A stretch of 64,000 bases of DNA from Maridesulfovibrio ferrireducens (GCF_016342405.1 NZ_JAEINN010000003.1:248001-312000); one strand, 5' to 3'. Positions 1 to 8,885 are shown, counted from the stretch's first letter. Notes: generated by a model from the letters alone, not told the origin. Program-made: numbers and translations.

Positions 1-222
1 AAGATCTCCCGATTCCAAAATACCGAGTGTAAACTCTTTATCCTCATACCCAAGATAAATCCGCACTCTCATTTTTTCGACAATAAAAACCAGATTTTCT
101 TCCTGATCGGGGCTAAAAATAATCGCGCCTTTCTTAACACGGCGCGAATTAAACACATCACGAAGATCTGCGAGCTCGGACCTTTGTAATTCATCAAGAA
201 GGTTTATGCCGGAAAACTTCAT
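1..222 (-). CDS. Crp/Fnr-family transcriptional regulator, N-terminal part (cut by window edge)
   Basis: Reading the minus strand from an ATG at 222 gives 74 codons that run off the window. The start has a GGGAG ribosome site about 6 bases upstream. The visible protein begins MKFSGINLLDELQRSEL and continues into a beta-rich stretch (KKGAIIFSPDQEE, then FIVEKMRVRIYL), the layout of a cyclic-nucleotide-binding-like sensor domain of Crp/Fnr regulators. The DNA-binding helix-turn-helix would lie outside the window, so the family call rests on the sensor domain only. It starts 13 bases after the YihY gene on the same strand and may be cotranscribed with it. The effector cannot be told from this fragment. 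Confidence 0.7.
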   Translation of the reverse strand, partial: MKFSGINLLDELQRSELADLRDVFNSRRVKKGAIIFSPDQEENLVFIVEKMRVRIYLGYEDKEFTLGILESGDL

Positions 223-235
223 AAGGCTCCCGTTT

Positions 236-1627
236 TTATTCTGTAGAAGGCTCTACCAACTCATCAACTTTTTCCGAGCACAAAGTATTCTGAATCATTT
301 GATCAGCACACAAAGCAAGTGAAATATCTTTGCCGCTGTCTACAAGCGCCTGCCGCATATCATCAATAACATTTGAAATATAAACCATGCACGAACTGCT
401 GACTTTTTGTGTAACCTCATCACCATGCCCGGTCAGAATTGAAATGATTCGCAATAATGAAATTTTTTCAGGTGATACAGCAAACGTATATATATCCTTT
501 TCAGTATCCTCATCACTTGCTTTAACCAGAATACCGCCTACTACAAATTTATCCAGCATAGAGCTTAAAAAGCTGACGGGAACACCCATTTCCGTTGCCA
601 GATCCTCAACATAATAAGCTGATTCAGCGTTATTAAACCTGACACTCATTAGACTCAAAGCCAGCAAAGATATTTTTTGCAAATCTTCCATGCTGGCATC
701 CGGCATAAAACGCTGCTGGCGATAAAGCATAACATTTTGAACAGCATAACTTATTTCGGAACCCAGCAGAACTATAATCCAGCTTAGATACAACCAAAGC
801 AAAAAGAGGGGAAGTTGTGCGAAACTTCCGTAAATTGCATTGTACTTGCTTACGCCTACCTGCCAATTAATATACGCCCACTGCGCCATTTGCCAAACTG
901 TTCCGGCAACAACACCGCCAACAGCCGCGCTGAAAAGGCGGACCCGCGTATTAGGCATAAAGGCATAAATAAACGTAAATGCCACCCAGATTAAAACTAA
1001 CGGAGCCAGCTTAATAAAAAAACTTTCAACTTCTGAAACACCGTAAATATTTTCAAAAGAAGAAAGAACTGCCTGTTTACGTATTGAAACACTGACACTC
1101 GTTGCTGCAATAACGGCTATCGGGCAGATAAATATTACTGAAAAGAAATCTGTAAACTTCCGCCAGAACGTCCGGCCTTTCTTCACTTTCCAGATCACAT
1201 TAAAAGCCTTTTCAATAGTTCCAACTGTAGACAAAACAGTAAAAAGCAAAGTCGCAATACCGATCACACCTAAGGTTTTTACATTTGTATTATCCACATA
1301 TTCAAGCATCTTCGTCACGACTTCTTCCCTACCGGCTGAAATCTTAAGTAATATCTCGTGTATATATGAAGAATCCTGAAAACCAATTCCTTTTAAAATG
1401 GAAAAAGCAACAGCGATAAAAGGAACAATTGAAAGCATAGTGGTAAAAGTTAAAGCGGAGGCTCTGATCATACACTGATCTTTCCAAAATCCGTAAAAGA
1501 CAAGATAAAGAACGCGTGAAAATGTATAAAAAATTCTACGCACAAATCCCGCTTTCTGGGAATCCCAGTTCCAAATTTCATTCAGAAAAAAATCTGAAAC
1601 TTTATCTCCAATTTTTCCCGTAGTCAT
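236..1627 (-). CDS. YihY/BrkB family inner-membrane protein
   Basis: Protein of 463 residues. Roughly residues 30-290 form the YihY (virulence factor BrkB, once called RNase BN) domain: several hydrophobic segments and family-like stretches such as ASALTFTTMLSIVPFIAVAF and PLFLLWLYLSWIIVLLGSEI. The function of the family is unsettled; the tRNA-processing assignment was withdrawn. The C-terminal 170 residues are soluble and include a winged-helix-like stretch (YYVEDLATEMGVPVSFLSSMLDKFVVGGILV), seen in longer YihY members. The ATG at 1627 is preferred over the adjacent TTG at 1630 because AGGAGG sits at a good distance. It lies between the AsmA-like gene and a Crp-type regulator, all on the minus strand. 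Confidence 0.85.
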   Translation of the reverse strand: MTTGKIGDKVSDFFLNEIWNWDSQKAGFVRRIFYTFSRVLYLVFYGFWKDQCMIRASALTFTTMLSIVPFIAVAFSILKGIGFQDSSYIHEILLKISAGREEVVTKMLEYVDNTNVKTLGVIGIATLLFTVLSTVGTIEKAFNVIWKVKKGRTFWRKFTDFFSVIFICPIAVIAATSVSVSIRKQAVLSSFENIYGVSEVESFFIKLAPLVLIWVAFTFIYAFMPNTRVRLFSAAVGGVVAGTVWQMAQWAYINWQVGVSKYNAIYGSFAQLPLFLLWLYLSWIIVLLGSEISYAVQNVMLYRQQRFMPDASMEDLQKISLLALSLMSVRFNNAESAYYVEDLATEMGVPVSFLSSMLDKFVVGGILVKASDEDTEKDIYTFAVSPEKISLLRIISILTGHGDEVTQKVSSSCMVYISNVIDDMRQALVDSGKDISLALCADQMIQNTLCSEKVDELVEPSTE

Positions 1628-1664
1628 CAAGAACCTCCTCTCTTCTCCAACTTAAATAACTATA

Positions 1665-4600
1665 TCAGAATAAAAAGTTTCTGAAAAATCTAAATGACTG
1701 TTGCGGCAAACCTAAAACATCACTGAAAACATCGTTCCAGCGCTGAAGCCCCAAAACATTAACCTGAGGATCACTCAGCCTGCCGGAAACATGAACGTCA
1801 ACTCCTGAAATAGCATCCAAAAAGGCATTTACAATTTTCAAATATAAATTAGGCAACTCAATAATGTCTGCATTAACATGCAGGTTAATTGAATCAGCGG
1901 GGATATTAAATCCCCCTTTAGCTGTTGCCCTCATATAGTTTGTATTCAACAAGAAATCTTTAACAACAAAAACACCATCTTTTCCTTTAATTACTCCTTT
2001 CAAAACTGAAAAAGATGTAGGCTGAGGAATTTGCTTTTCTTTACCTTCTTTATCAACTTTAGCAGCAAAAAGGTATGATCCTTTGACGACCTTAAAAGCA
2101 TACCGCCCGCTCAAAGTATCAATAAAATCTATATTCGCGCTGGAATGACCATTAAGCTTAACTGAAGAATCAGCTGTGCCCTTGACATAGGCTCTACCGA
2201 CGTAATCAGCAAAAAACAGACCCGCTTGAAATCCTCTAGCTTCCAGATCAGTGGCTAAAGCAACAGTACTGTTTTTAAATCCTATGGACAGCTTTCCTGC
2301 AATATTTCCTTGGTGAAAAATACCCTTGACATTTTTAATGTTGATTACTGATTGTCGCATATCAACATCTGCACTCAATCTACTTCCACCAAAATCAAAA
2401 ATACGAAAGGCGTCACACTGAATTTTCCCCGTTGCATTAATTGATTCTAGAAAAGTTTGCGGGAACTTCCATTCCGCAACTTTAGGAGCTACAGCCTTTC
2501 TCGCTCCAATCGGTCTTTCTGTGACAACAGGCTCATCCGGAGGCAAAAACCTATCCACATTGACTTTATCAGCCTGCAAAACAAAATTAAGAACAGGCTT
2601 TTTAAAATTAGTAAGCTCCAGTGTTCCCTTTGCATTTGAATTATCAAGAGTGCAGCGATTAATATGCATTTTAAGATTATCGCCATTAACCTGATAGGAA
2701 CTATCAAAAGCAACCGAACGGAAAGCTTCAGGATCGGTAGTCGCAGGTTTATCTAAACCCAAAAGAGCAAAAATATCTGAACAACTCGTTTCTTTAAGTA
2801 AAAGACGTCCCGTCACTGCGGCAGTTTCAGAACCTAACCGTTTCGCGTTAAAATCTCCGGCAATTTTAACTTTGCCGCTATTTATAACAAAACTATCAAA
2901 CTTAATACTTTGATTTTTTAAAGCTGCGCCTCCATTACAAGTAAGGGTAATCTTCTTTCTAATCGGTAAGGATTTACCTTCTAAAGATAAGACCAATTTA
3001 CTGTCATTAACCAGAAAGTCGTTCGTACTATTTCGCGATCCGAAAACATTACCTGAAAAATCACCGCCTACCGTGACCGAAGGATTCAATAAGACACATG
3101 AAAGTTTTACTTTCAAATTACGTCCGACCACGCCCTTTCTTACGGAGGTAGTAAGAGGAACAGCGCTAAGGCCCATATGAATTGTCTGAGCATGCAGTTG
3201 TTTATACTGAGCAGGAATATCCTTGGAATTAAAAGAAGCTTTAACACTTTTCCCATCCACACAAATATCTGCTTTAAGATTTTTAACAATTTCACCGAAA
3301 GTTTTACCACTTGACCTCAAAGAACCAAGAGTAAAATCAACCTTCCCGGAAGTAAGTTTAAATCCTTCAAACTTGAGAGGTAACTGAGACAAAGACACTG
3401 ACGAAACTGACCCCGCCCCTAAAAGAAACAGCGTATCTTTTTCTTTTTGCTTATCAAAAGACAAATCAGCTTTGACAGCAAATTTTCCATCTAAATAAGC
3501 ACCATCTTTAACACTGATACTTGCAACCTTGGGCCCGGGGGAAACAGACAAACGGCAATTATCCATACGCAAACCGTCATAAACAAATTTACCGATTTCG
3601 ACTTTTCCATTGCAGGGAATACGCCGGACAAGATCCGCAATGATCATATCTTTAAACTTATTTTTACCTGTGCCGATATTTGAATTAGCAGGTTGAACAG
3701 ACTTCTTAAGCGCAAAAAGTTTGGTATAATTATCGAGAACAATACTATCCGCACAAACATCAAACTCTGCCCACGGGTTTGCATAATCACGCAAAGAAAA
3801 TTCGCCGCGAAGAACAGTATCATCAATCGCTAAAACTAAATTTTTAAGTTCTGTTTTTTTCAAAGTAGAATGAAATGCAACAGAAAAGGATGCAGAATTA
3901 AGCACCTTGTCCATTTCAGGAGGTATTTTTTCAGGAATGAATCTGGCAAAAAGAGCTTTAGGATCAAATTGGGTAGATTTAAGCTCACCTATAAAACTAG
4001 GAGATTCGTAGATATTACTACATATTGCCGAACCGGTAAGACGAACCCCCATACCTTGCAAAACAAGATTCTGAACATCAATTTTACCTTGAACTAAATC
4101 AAAATTAAGCGAAGCTATTCCTTCGATAGTACCATCAGAACCCAAAAATTCGTCACTCTCTACATGTAGCGAAAGAGATGTTTCCGAAAAAGCTACCGAC
4201 TTGTCTGCAAGGGAAACATGAAGCAGCCCTTTAACTCCGGTAGCAGCCTCAATACCAAATAAATCACTATCAACATTTGCATTGACGACAAAAGCAATAG
4301 GACTGTCTTTAATAAGAGCCCCGGTTCTGACATTTACACCGGAAAGATTGAACGCATTCCCTGTTGCAATATCTCGATAAACACAAGTAGCATTCTCTAC
4401 GCTTACGCCCCGAACGGATATAGATTTACATAGAACAAATCCTCCGCCTTGTTGATCATCAGAGGTTAAATTTTCAAACGGTAAATTCAATTTACCGTCT
4501 TTTCCTCTATCAACTCTGACCACGGGAGAATCGACTATTATTGTATCAATTTCGATTCGCCCAAGAAGAAGAGGTAAAAGACGAACTTTAAAATCTATAT

Positions 4601-4898
4601 CACTAACAGTAATCTGAGGAGGAGAATCTTCTGACGGAACCCCGCTGACAGATATGGCTCCTGTATGAAATCCAATCCACGGGAAAAAAACGAAATCTAA
4701 ATTTTTCTCGAAAACAACATTCCGACCTGATATTTCACTTAGATAAGCTTCAAGTTCGCTTCGAGGGCTCTCTGATTCAATATAATAAATTCCACCCATG
4801 ACTGCGGCAAGCAGACATAAATCGAATAATAAAAAAAGAATCCAAAATATTTTTTTCACTCTAAGCAGCACAAGCAACACTCTATTTCGACTTAACAA
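1665..4898 (-). CDS. AsmA-like large envelope protein
   Basis: About 1077 residues. A single N-terminal membrane segment (IFWILFLLFDLCLLAAVMGG) is followed by an AsmA-type opening (LEAYLSEISGRNVVFEKNLD) and a very long beta-strand-rich, glycine/serine/asparagine-rich body. The C-terminal part (NLYLKIVNAFLDAISGVDVHVSGRLSDP) resembles the AsmA C-terminal region. Members of the wider AsmA/TamB/YhdP group are thought to bridge inner and outer membranes and move phospholipid, so a role in envelope lipid transport is inferred. No ATG lies near the N terminus. The frame opens with TTG at 4898, and a GTG at 4859 (VKKIFWIL) is an equally credible start; neither has a clear ribosome site. Confidence 0.75.
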   Translation of the reverse strand: MLSRNRVLLVLLRVKKIFWILFLLFDLCLLAAVMGGIYYIESESPRSELEAYLSEISGRNVVFEKNLDFVFFPWIGFHTGAISVSGVPSEDSPPQITVSDIDFKVRLLPLLLGRIEIDTIIVDSPVVRVDRGKDGKLNLPFENLTSDDQQGGGFVLCKSISVRGVSVENATCVYRDIATGNAFNLSGVNVRTGALIKDSPIAFVVNANVDSDLFGIEAATGVKGLLHVSLADKSVAFSETSLSLHVESDEFLGSDGTIEGIASLNFDLVQGKIDVQNLVLQGMGVRLTGSAICSNIYESPSFIGELKSTQFDPKALFARFIPEKIPPEMDKVLNSASFSVAFHSTLKKTELKNLVLAIDDTVLRGEFSLRDYANPWAEFDVCADSIVLDNYTKLFALKKSVQPANSNIGTGKNKFKDMIIADLVRRIPCNGKVEIGKFVYDGLRMDNCRLSVSPGPKVASISVKDGAYLDGKFAVKADLSFDKQKEKDTLFLLGAGSVSSVSLSQLPLKFEGFKLTSGKVDFTLGSLRSSGKTFGEIVKNLKADICVDGKSVKASFNSKDIPAQYKQLHAQTIHMGLSAVPLTTSVRKGVVGRNLKVKLSCVLLNPSVTVGGDFSGNVFGSRNSTNDFLVNDSKLVLSLEGKSLPIRKKITLTCNGGAALKNQSIKFDSFVINSGKVKIAGDFNAKRLGSETAAVTGRLLLKETSCSDIFALLGLDKPATTDPEAFRSVAFDSSYQVNGDNLKMHINRCTLDNSNAKGTLELTNFKKPVLNFVLQADKVNVDRFLPPDEPVVTERPIGARKAVAPKVAEWKFPQTFLESINATGKIQCDAFRIFDFGGSRLSADVDMRQSVINIKNVKGIFHQGNIAGKLSIGFKNSTVALATDLEARGFQAGLFFADYVGRAYVKGTADSSVKLNGHSSANIDFIDTLSGRYAFKVVKGSYLFAAKVDKEGKEKQIPQPTSFSVLKGVIKGKDGVFVVKDFLLNTNYMRATAKGGFNIPADSINLHVNADIIELPNLYLKIVNAFLDAISGVDVHVSGRLSDPQVNVLGLQRWNDVFSDVLGLPQQSFRFFRNFLF

Positions 4899-4995
4899 AA
4901 TTAAAAACTATACTGCACACCTTGCCACAACTCATAAGCATAAATATCAATAAAAAAATCTAATAAATTCCATTTTATGAATTATATCACGCTAG

Positions 4996-5847
4996 TTAAC
5001 TTTCGCGACAAAACAATGAAGTTTTCATGGGATGACCTGTAATCCCGGCGACAACCGGACATTTTACTTTAAAAGCATAGTAAACATCGGGCATAACACC
5101 CCATAAAGATTCAAAATTACCTTGTCCTTTACTGAGTACAACGGGAGATTTTTTTAACCTTTCATTAAATTCAAGACTGCATCTTTCAAGCACAGTCCCC
5201 GGAGTATCCACACCGGAAGTAACAACTTCGCATACATCGGTCATACCTACAAACTTTGCATCCTCAAGTGTAGCATCATTAAGAATATTCTTACCTCTGA
5301 CAACATAGGTGACCTTGACCCCTTCCGCCTGTAATAATCCGGTAAAAATAGTATCCAGTCCGATTTCACCGGCATTATCCCCAAGAATTAAGAGAGATTT
5401 ATCAACTCTGACCTTCTCGACAAAAGAAGCAAACAAAGAACGATCCAGCCCTTGCTCGAGGTGCCCTAATTCAGCCTCCCAGTCGAACTGTTCCATCAGA
5501 GCGCAATCCATATAATTACCGATAATTGATACTCCCATCGCAGCAAGCAACGGGTCAGCACTTCCATATACAGTTTCAGTTATACTTGGAAGCAATTCCA
5601 TTACACGCTTATTAGCTTCATCTTTCTGAACTTTATAAATATCCACATCACCAATATGATTTGAAGTCATCCTGAAAAGTCTTCCGGCAAGTGATGGTGG
5701 AGATTCACTAAGGTCAGCCTCGGCAAACCCTTTTGCCCATGCGCGTATAACGGCTTCGTGAACATCTTCCTGCCCAGGACATGCTTTCCGAATTCCGGTT
5801 AAAGCCATATTCAAAAAACAAGGTAAACAATCAAGCTGAGTTCTCAT
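4996..5847 (-). CDS. DUF89/ARMT1-like protein (metal-dependent damage-control phosphatase family)
   Basis: Protein of 283 residues with family hallmarks: an N-terminal CLPC pair (MRTQLDCLPCF) and a central LILGDNAGEIGLDTI segment, whose Asp-Asn and Glu match the metal and substrate site of DUF89 proteins. Characterised relatives (ARMT1, pantetheine-phosphate phosphatases) are metal-dependent phosphatases of damaged or overflow phospho-metabolites. The substrate here is unknown. The start has GGAAGG upstream. It is transcribed away from the ferredoxin-ATPase module, with about 190 bases between the two start codons, so a shared divergent control region is possible but not shown. Confidence 0.85.
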   Translation of the reverse strand: MRTQLDCLPCFLNMALTGIRKACPGQEDVHEAVIRAWAKGFAEADLSESPPSLAGRLFRMTSNHIGDVDIYKVQKDEANKRVMELLPSITETVYGSADPLLAAMGVSIIGNYMDCALMEQFDWEAELGHLEQGLDRSLFASFVEKVRVDKSLLILGDNAGEIGLDTIFTGLLQAEGVKVTYVVRGKNILNDATLEDAKFVGMTDVCEVVTSGVDTPGTVLERCSLEFNERLKKSPVVLSKGQGNFESLWGVMPDVYYAFKVKCPVVAGITGHPMKTSLFCRES

Positions 5848-6037
5848 TATAATAACCTTCCAAGATACAGGACTATTTTTGATTCATATCTTCCATAAAA
5901 CGGGCTAATATTGCGTCTTTAATATTCTAAAACACTACAGCACACTTAGACAACTCACTGTTTTTTATCTTCTTTCATCAAAGGCACAGCAGTTGCTATA
6001 CCATAGGTATCAATAACCAAATTAAAGGAGCAAAACA

Positions 6038-6367
6038 ATGCCCATATTAAACAGAAATCAAAATGGCTCCAACTCAAATGGACAAGGAAGTCCATCTAAA
6101 GCTGGAACGTCTCAGGGACAATCCGGAGGTCAAGGTTTAGGTCAGGGAATGGGCCAAGGTCAAGGAATAGGCCAAGGCCGTGGGATGGGCCAGGGTCGTG
6201 GGATGGGCCAGGGTCGTGGAATGGGACGCGGACTAAGAGACGGATCTTGTCGTTCCATCAACCCAAATTATTCAAATGCAGCCCCGCAGAATGCCCCTGA
6301 TTTAGAAAAACGCATTGCCGACCTTGAAGCCGAAAACGAAAGACTCAGGTCAGAGATAGAAAAATAA
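6038..6367 (+). CDS. Gly/Gln-repeat small protein with C-terminal coiled coil (DUF5320-like)
   Basis: Protein of 109 residues. Residues 1-30 are Asn/Ser/Gly-rich, residues about 31-68 are tandem GQGRGM-type hexapeptides, and residues about 90-109 form a short coiled coil (LEKRIADLEAENERLRSEIE). This layout, a glycine-rich head with GMG/GQG repeats and a short Glu/Lys-rich coiled tail, matches the DUF5320 small proteins that sit next to MinD-type ATPases and NifX/NifB-like proteins in anaerobes. It has a strong AGGAG site, and a hairpin at 6384-6407 separates it from the ATPase genes. The molecular role is unknown; a scaffold or metal-cluster accessory is only an inference from neighbours. Confidence 0.7.
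   Translation: MPILNRNQNGSNSNGQGSPSKAGTSQGQSGGQGLGQGMGQGQGIGQGRGMGQGRGMGQGRGMGRGLRDGSCRSINPNYSNAAPQNAPDLEKRIADLEAENERLRSEIEK
6143..6232 (+). repeat. 18-base coding minisatellite inside the Gly/Gln-rich gene
   Basis: Five tandem 18-base units encode GQG(R/Q)GM-like hexapeptides. The copies at 6179-6196 and 6197-6214 are identical (cgtgggatgggccagggt); the flanking copies (6161-6178 and 6215-6232) are degenerate. The unit is a multiple of three, so copy-number change would keep the frame. Confidence 0.85.
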
Positions 6368-6383
6368 ATTCACCTTTTAGAAT

Positions 6384-6407
6384 AAGGCGCGATAACCATC
6401 GCGCCTT
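6384..6407 (+). terminator. Hairpin terminator or attenuator between DUF5320-like and ATPase genes
   Basis: Inverted repeat AAGGCGCGAT / ATCGCGCCTT with a 4-base loop, followed by TTAATTTTAT. It lies 17 bases after the first gene and 30 before the ATPase start. It may end the first transcript or cut the amount of downstream message. Confidence 0.7.
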
Positions 6408-6437
6408 TAATTTTATACCAGTAAACAGGATATACAT

Positions 6438-7298
6438 ATGCGGATAGCTATCGCCAGCGGTAAAGGCGGCACAGGAAAAACAACTGTTGCTGTCAATTTT
6501 GCAGCCTATCTCGACTCCCTAGGAGTAAAAGTAAGCTTTACAGATTGTGACGTAGAAGAACCTAACGCCCATTTTTTTCTGAATCCAGAATTAAGTGCTG
6601 AAAAAGATGAATTTATTCCAGTTCCTAAAATTGATGAAGATAAATGCATAGGTGAATCGTGCAGAAAATGTGTTGAGATCTGCCACTTTAAAGCACTTAT
6701 ATGGATGGTAAACTCAGTCATGGTTTTTGATGAATTGTGCCACGGGTGCGGACTCTGTGAACTTGCCTGTCCCGCTGACGCAATAGGCGAAGGACAGAGA
6801 CTTATCGGAACAACTTCACACGGGAAAGCCGGAAATATTGATTTTACCCGTGGACTGCTTCGAATTGGAGAAGCAATGTCTCCACCTTTAATTAAAGTTG
6901 TAAAAGAAATCTCCCCAAAAGCTGAAATAAACATTTTCGACTGCCCTCCCGGAACATCATGCCCCGTAGTAGAATCACTTGTAGGCGCTGATTTTGTTGC
7001 GCTCGTAACTGAGCCTACCCCCTTTGGACTTCATGATCTTGATCTGGCAGTTCAGCTTCTGGACACATTAAAACAGCCGTACGGAGTAATTATCAACCGT
7101 TCCGGTATGGGCGATGATCGAGTCGAACACTACTTATCAGAAAAGAATATTCCTCTGCTGGGTACATTACCCCACAGCCGCGAAGCCGCCTCAATATACT
7201 CAGGCGGTGGACTTCTTTATGATTCAATATCTGGATTTAAAGATGAATTCGCTAAGATTTGGTCATCTATCCAAACTTTCACAGGCGAGGCCAAATAA
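6438..7298 (+). CDS. MinD-superfamily P-loop ATPase with inserted ferredoxin domain (copy 1)
   Basis: Protein of 286 residues. The deviant Walker A motif is at residues 8-16 (GKGGTGKTT), and the DCDVEEPNAH segment near residue 37 and DCPPGTSCPV near 170 complete the Mrp/MinD nucleotide site. Between them a two-cluster ferredoxin domain is inserted (about residues 62-120). The second cluster motif is regular (CHGCGLCELACP); the first is CIGESCRKCVEIC, with four instead of two residues after the first Cys. Such ATPases act in Fe-S or mixed-metal cluster handling; in Desulfovibrio a related pair is associated with the orange-protein (ORP) system. The next gene starts directly after its stop codon, so the two are almost surely cotranslated. 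Confidence 0.9.
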   Translation: MRIAIASGKGGTGKTTVAVNFAAYLDSLGVKVSFTDCDVEEPNAHFFLNPELSAEKDEFIPVPKIDEDKCIGESCRKCVEICHFKALIWMVNSVMVFDELCHGCGLCELACPADAIGEGQRLIGTTSHGKAGNIDFTRGLLRIGEAMSPPLIKVVKEISPKAEINIFDCPPGTSCPVVESLVGADFVALVTEPTPFGLHDLDLAVQLLDTLKQPYGVIINRSGMGDDRVEHYLSEKNIPLLGTLPHSREAASIYSGGGLLYDSISGFKDEFAKIWSSIQTFTGEAK

Positions 7299-8156
7299 AT
7301 GAAACAATTAGTTGTAATAAGCGGCAAAGGCGGCACAGGTAAAACCAGCGTAGTTGCTGCTCTAGCTTCAGTCGGCCCTAAAAAAGTTCTCGCAGATTGC
7401 GATGTGGATGCAGCAGATCTTCACTTAATACTTAATCCTACAATTCTTGAAACTAATGATTTTGTAAGCGGAGTCCATCCAACAATTGATCCCGAATTAT
7501 GTGTTCAATGCGGACTTTGCGTTGAACATTGCAAATTCGAAGCTATTTCAGAAAATTTTTCAATTATACCTGAAAAATGTGAAGGATGTGGTGTCTGCGC
7601 TTTTGTTTGTCCTGCAAAAGCAGTAACGGAACACCCGCGCAATTGTGGTAAGTGGTTTAAATCTGAAACCCGTTTCGGCACCATGATTCATGCTGCTCTT
7701 GGAATAGGCGAAGAAAATTCCGGCAAACTAGTCACAACTGTCCGTAATGCTTCGACTGCTGCCGGTGAAGAAAACGGCGCTGAAATAGTATTGGTCGACG
7801 GCTCTCCCGGAGTTGGATGTCCTGTTATTGCATCACTCACAAACGCTGATCTTGCTGTCTTTGTTGCCGAACCCACAATCTCAGCAGTGCACGACCTTAA
7901 GAGAGTCCACAAGCTGACAGAACACTTCAAAATACCCTCAATGACCATCATCAATAAATGTGGAATTAATGAAGATCAGGAAAACGAGATTAGAAGATTC
8001 TGCCTTGAAAAAGAAATCCTTATTGTAGGTGAATTACCATACGATATGGGTTTCACAAAAGCTCAATTAGCTGGTCTTTCCGCAGTAGAATTTGACCCTG
8101 ATGGTTTAGGGAAAAATATAAAATCAATTTGGGAAAAAATGGAAAAAAACTTTTAA
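7299..8156 (+). CDS. MinD-superfamily P-loop ATPase with inserted ferredoxin domain (copy 2)
   Basis: Protein of 285 residues, paralogous to the preceding gene. Walker A GKGGTGKTS is at residues 9-17, DCDVDAADLH follows near residue 34, and DGSPGVGCPV near residue 168. The inserted ferredoxin domain (about residues 64-110) has two regular motifs, CVQCGLCVEHC and CEGCGVCAFVCP, consistent with two [4Fe-4S] clusters. Its ATG abuts the stop of copy 1 (TAAATG) with GAGG upstream. Pairs of this kind probably form a heterodimer that couples ATP hydrolysis to cluster or electron transfer. No NifX-like ORP gene is seen within the window. Confidence 0.9.
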   Translation: MKQLVVISGKGGTGKTSVVAALASVGPKKVLADCDVDAADLHLILNPTILETNDFVSGVHPTIDPELCVQCGLCVEHCKFEAISENFSIIPEKCEGCGVCAFVCPAKAVTEHPRNCGKWFKSETRFGTMIHAALGIGEENSGKLVTTVRNASTAAGEENGAEIVLVDGSPGVGCPVIASLTNADLAVFVAEPTISAVHDLKRVHKLTEHFKIPSMTIINKCGINEDQENEIRRFCLEKEILIVGELPYDMGFTKAQLAGLSAVEFDPDGLGKNIKSIWEKMEKNF

Positions 8157-8166
8157 AGGGAAAAAC

Positions 8167-8535
8167 ATGTCAAAAGAGAAAATTGTCATCATTGGTTGTA
8201 CCACAGCAATGGATACCATGTGTATCGGATGCTCTCGCTGCATGGTCGCTTTCAATCGCCGCAAGGGTGAATTTGAACGCTATGATGAATCCGCTGAACT
8301 TACTGCAATCATTGGTTGCGGAGGTTGTCCCGGAGTTGGAGTTGTCACACGTATGGCTCACCTAAAGCTTTGGAATACTGCTTTGGATGAAGTACCTACT
8401 ATAGTACACATTGCACCATGCATCACAAATTACTGTCCACATAAAGACATCTTAATTGAAAAAATTAAAGCAAAAGCAGGTTGTGAAGTCGTCGAAGGAA
8501 CACATCACTTCTTCCCTGATCAAATTTTTGCTTAG
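8167..8535 (+). CDS. CGGC domain-containing putative metal-binding protein
   Basis: Protein of 122 residues with a CGGCPG motif (IIGCGGCPGVGVVTRM) in the middle, an N-terminal cysteine set (GCTTAMDTMCIGCSRC) and a C-terminal APCITNYCPH segment. These match the CGGC domain family, small cysteine-rich proteins of anaerobes presumed to bind metal or Fe-S clusters. It starts 10 bases after the second ATPase with AAAGGG upstream, so it belongs to the same operon. A role as cluster donor or acceptor for the ATPases is an inference from position and cysteine content. Confidence 0.8.
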   Translation: MSKEKIVIIGCTTAMDTMCIGCSRCMVAFNRRKGEFERYDESAELTAIIGCGGCPGVGVVTRMAHLKLWNTALDEVPTIVHIAPCITNYCPHKDILIEKIKAKAGCEVVEGTHHFFPDQIFA

Positions 8536-8546
8536 GAATTTATAAA

Positions 8547-8792
8547 ATGCCTATTTTTGAATACATATGCCTTGAATGTGGAAAGATTTATGAAGAAATA
8601 TCGAGTAGTGATGCGAACGAAGGCGAATGTCCTTCTTGCGGAAAAACAACTCGAGAAAAACTGATTTCTTCAACTTCAACTCTGACTGGAAAAGAAGCTC
8701 CCGTTACTAAACCGCATGGCGGTAAAGGATGCTGTGGCTCAAGTCCTTCAGCAAAAGGATGTATTCCAGGCTCTTGCTGCGGAAGAACCTAA
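8547..8792 (+). CDS. FmdB-family zinc-ribbon protein with Cys/Gly-rich tail
   Basis: Protein of 81 residues. The N terminus (MPIFEYICLECGKIYEEI) and the second CPSCG pair form the CxxC...CxxC zinc ribbon of the FmdB/CxxC_CXXC_SSSS family. The C-terminal 20 residues are rich in Cys and Gly (GKGCCGSSP, CIPGSCCGRT), more cysteines than a plain zinc ribbon needs. It is the last gene of the ferredoxin-ATPase operon, 11 bases after the CGGC gene, and ends just before a strong hairpin. The function of the family is unknown; some members are described as putative regulators. Confidence 0.85.
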   Translation: MPIFEYICLECGKIYEEISSSDANEGECPSCGKTTREKLISSTSTLTGKEAPVTKPHGGKGCCGSSPSAKGCIPGSCCGRT

Positions 8793-8809
8793 TTTAAGCA
8801 GAACAAAAA

Positions 8810-8849
8810 AAGCTCTAGCAAAAAGGACATTCCCTTTTTGCTAGAGCTT
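8810..8849. terminator. Bidirectional terminator between fmdB-like gene and lpxI
   Basis: A perfect 17-base inverted repeat (AAGCTCTAGCAAAAAGG and its complement) with a 6-base loop lies between two convergent operons. A-rich and T-rich flanks on both sides let it work in either direction. Confidence 0.85.
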
Positions 8850-8885
8850 AAAATTTTGTAGCTCTTAAAAAAAATTAAAACAATA

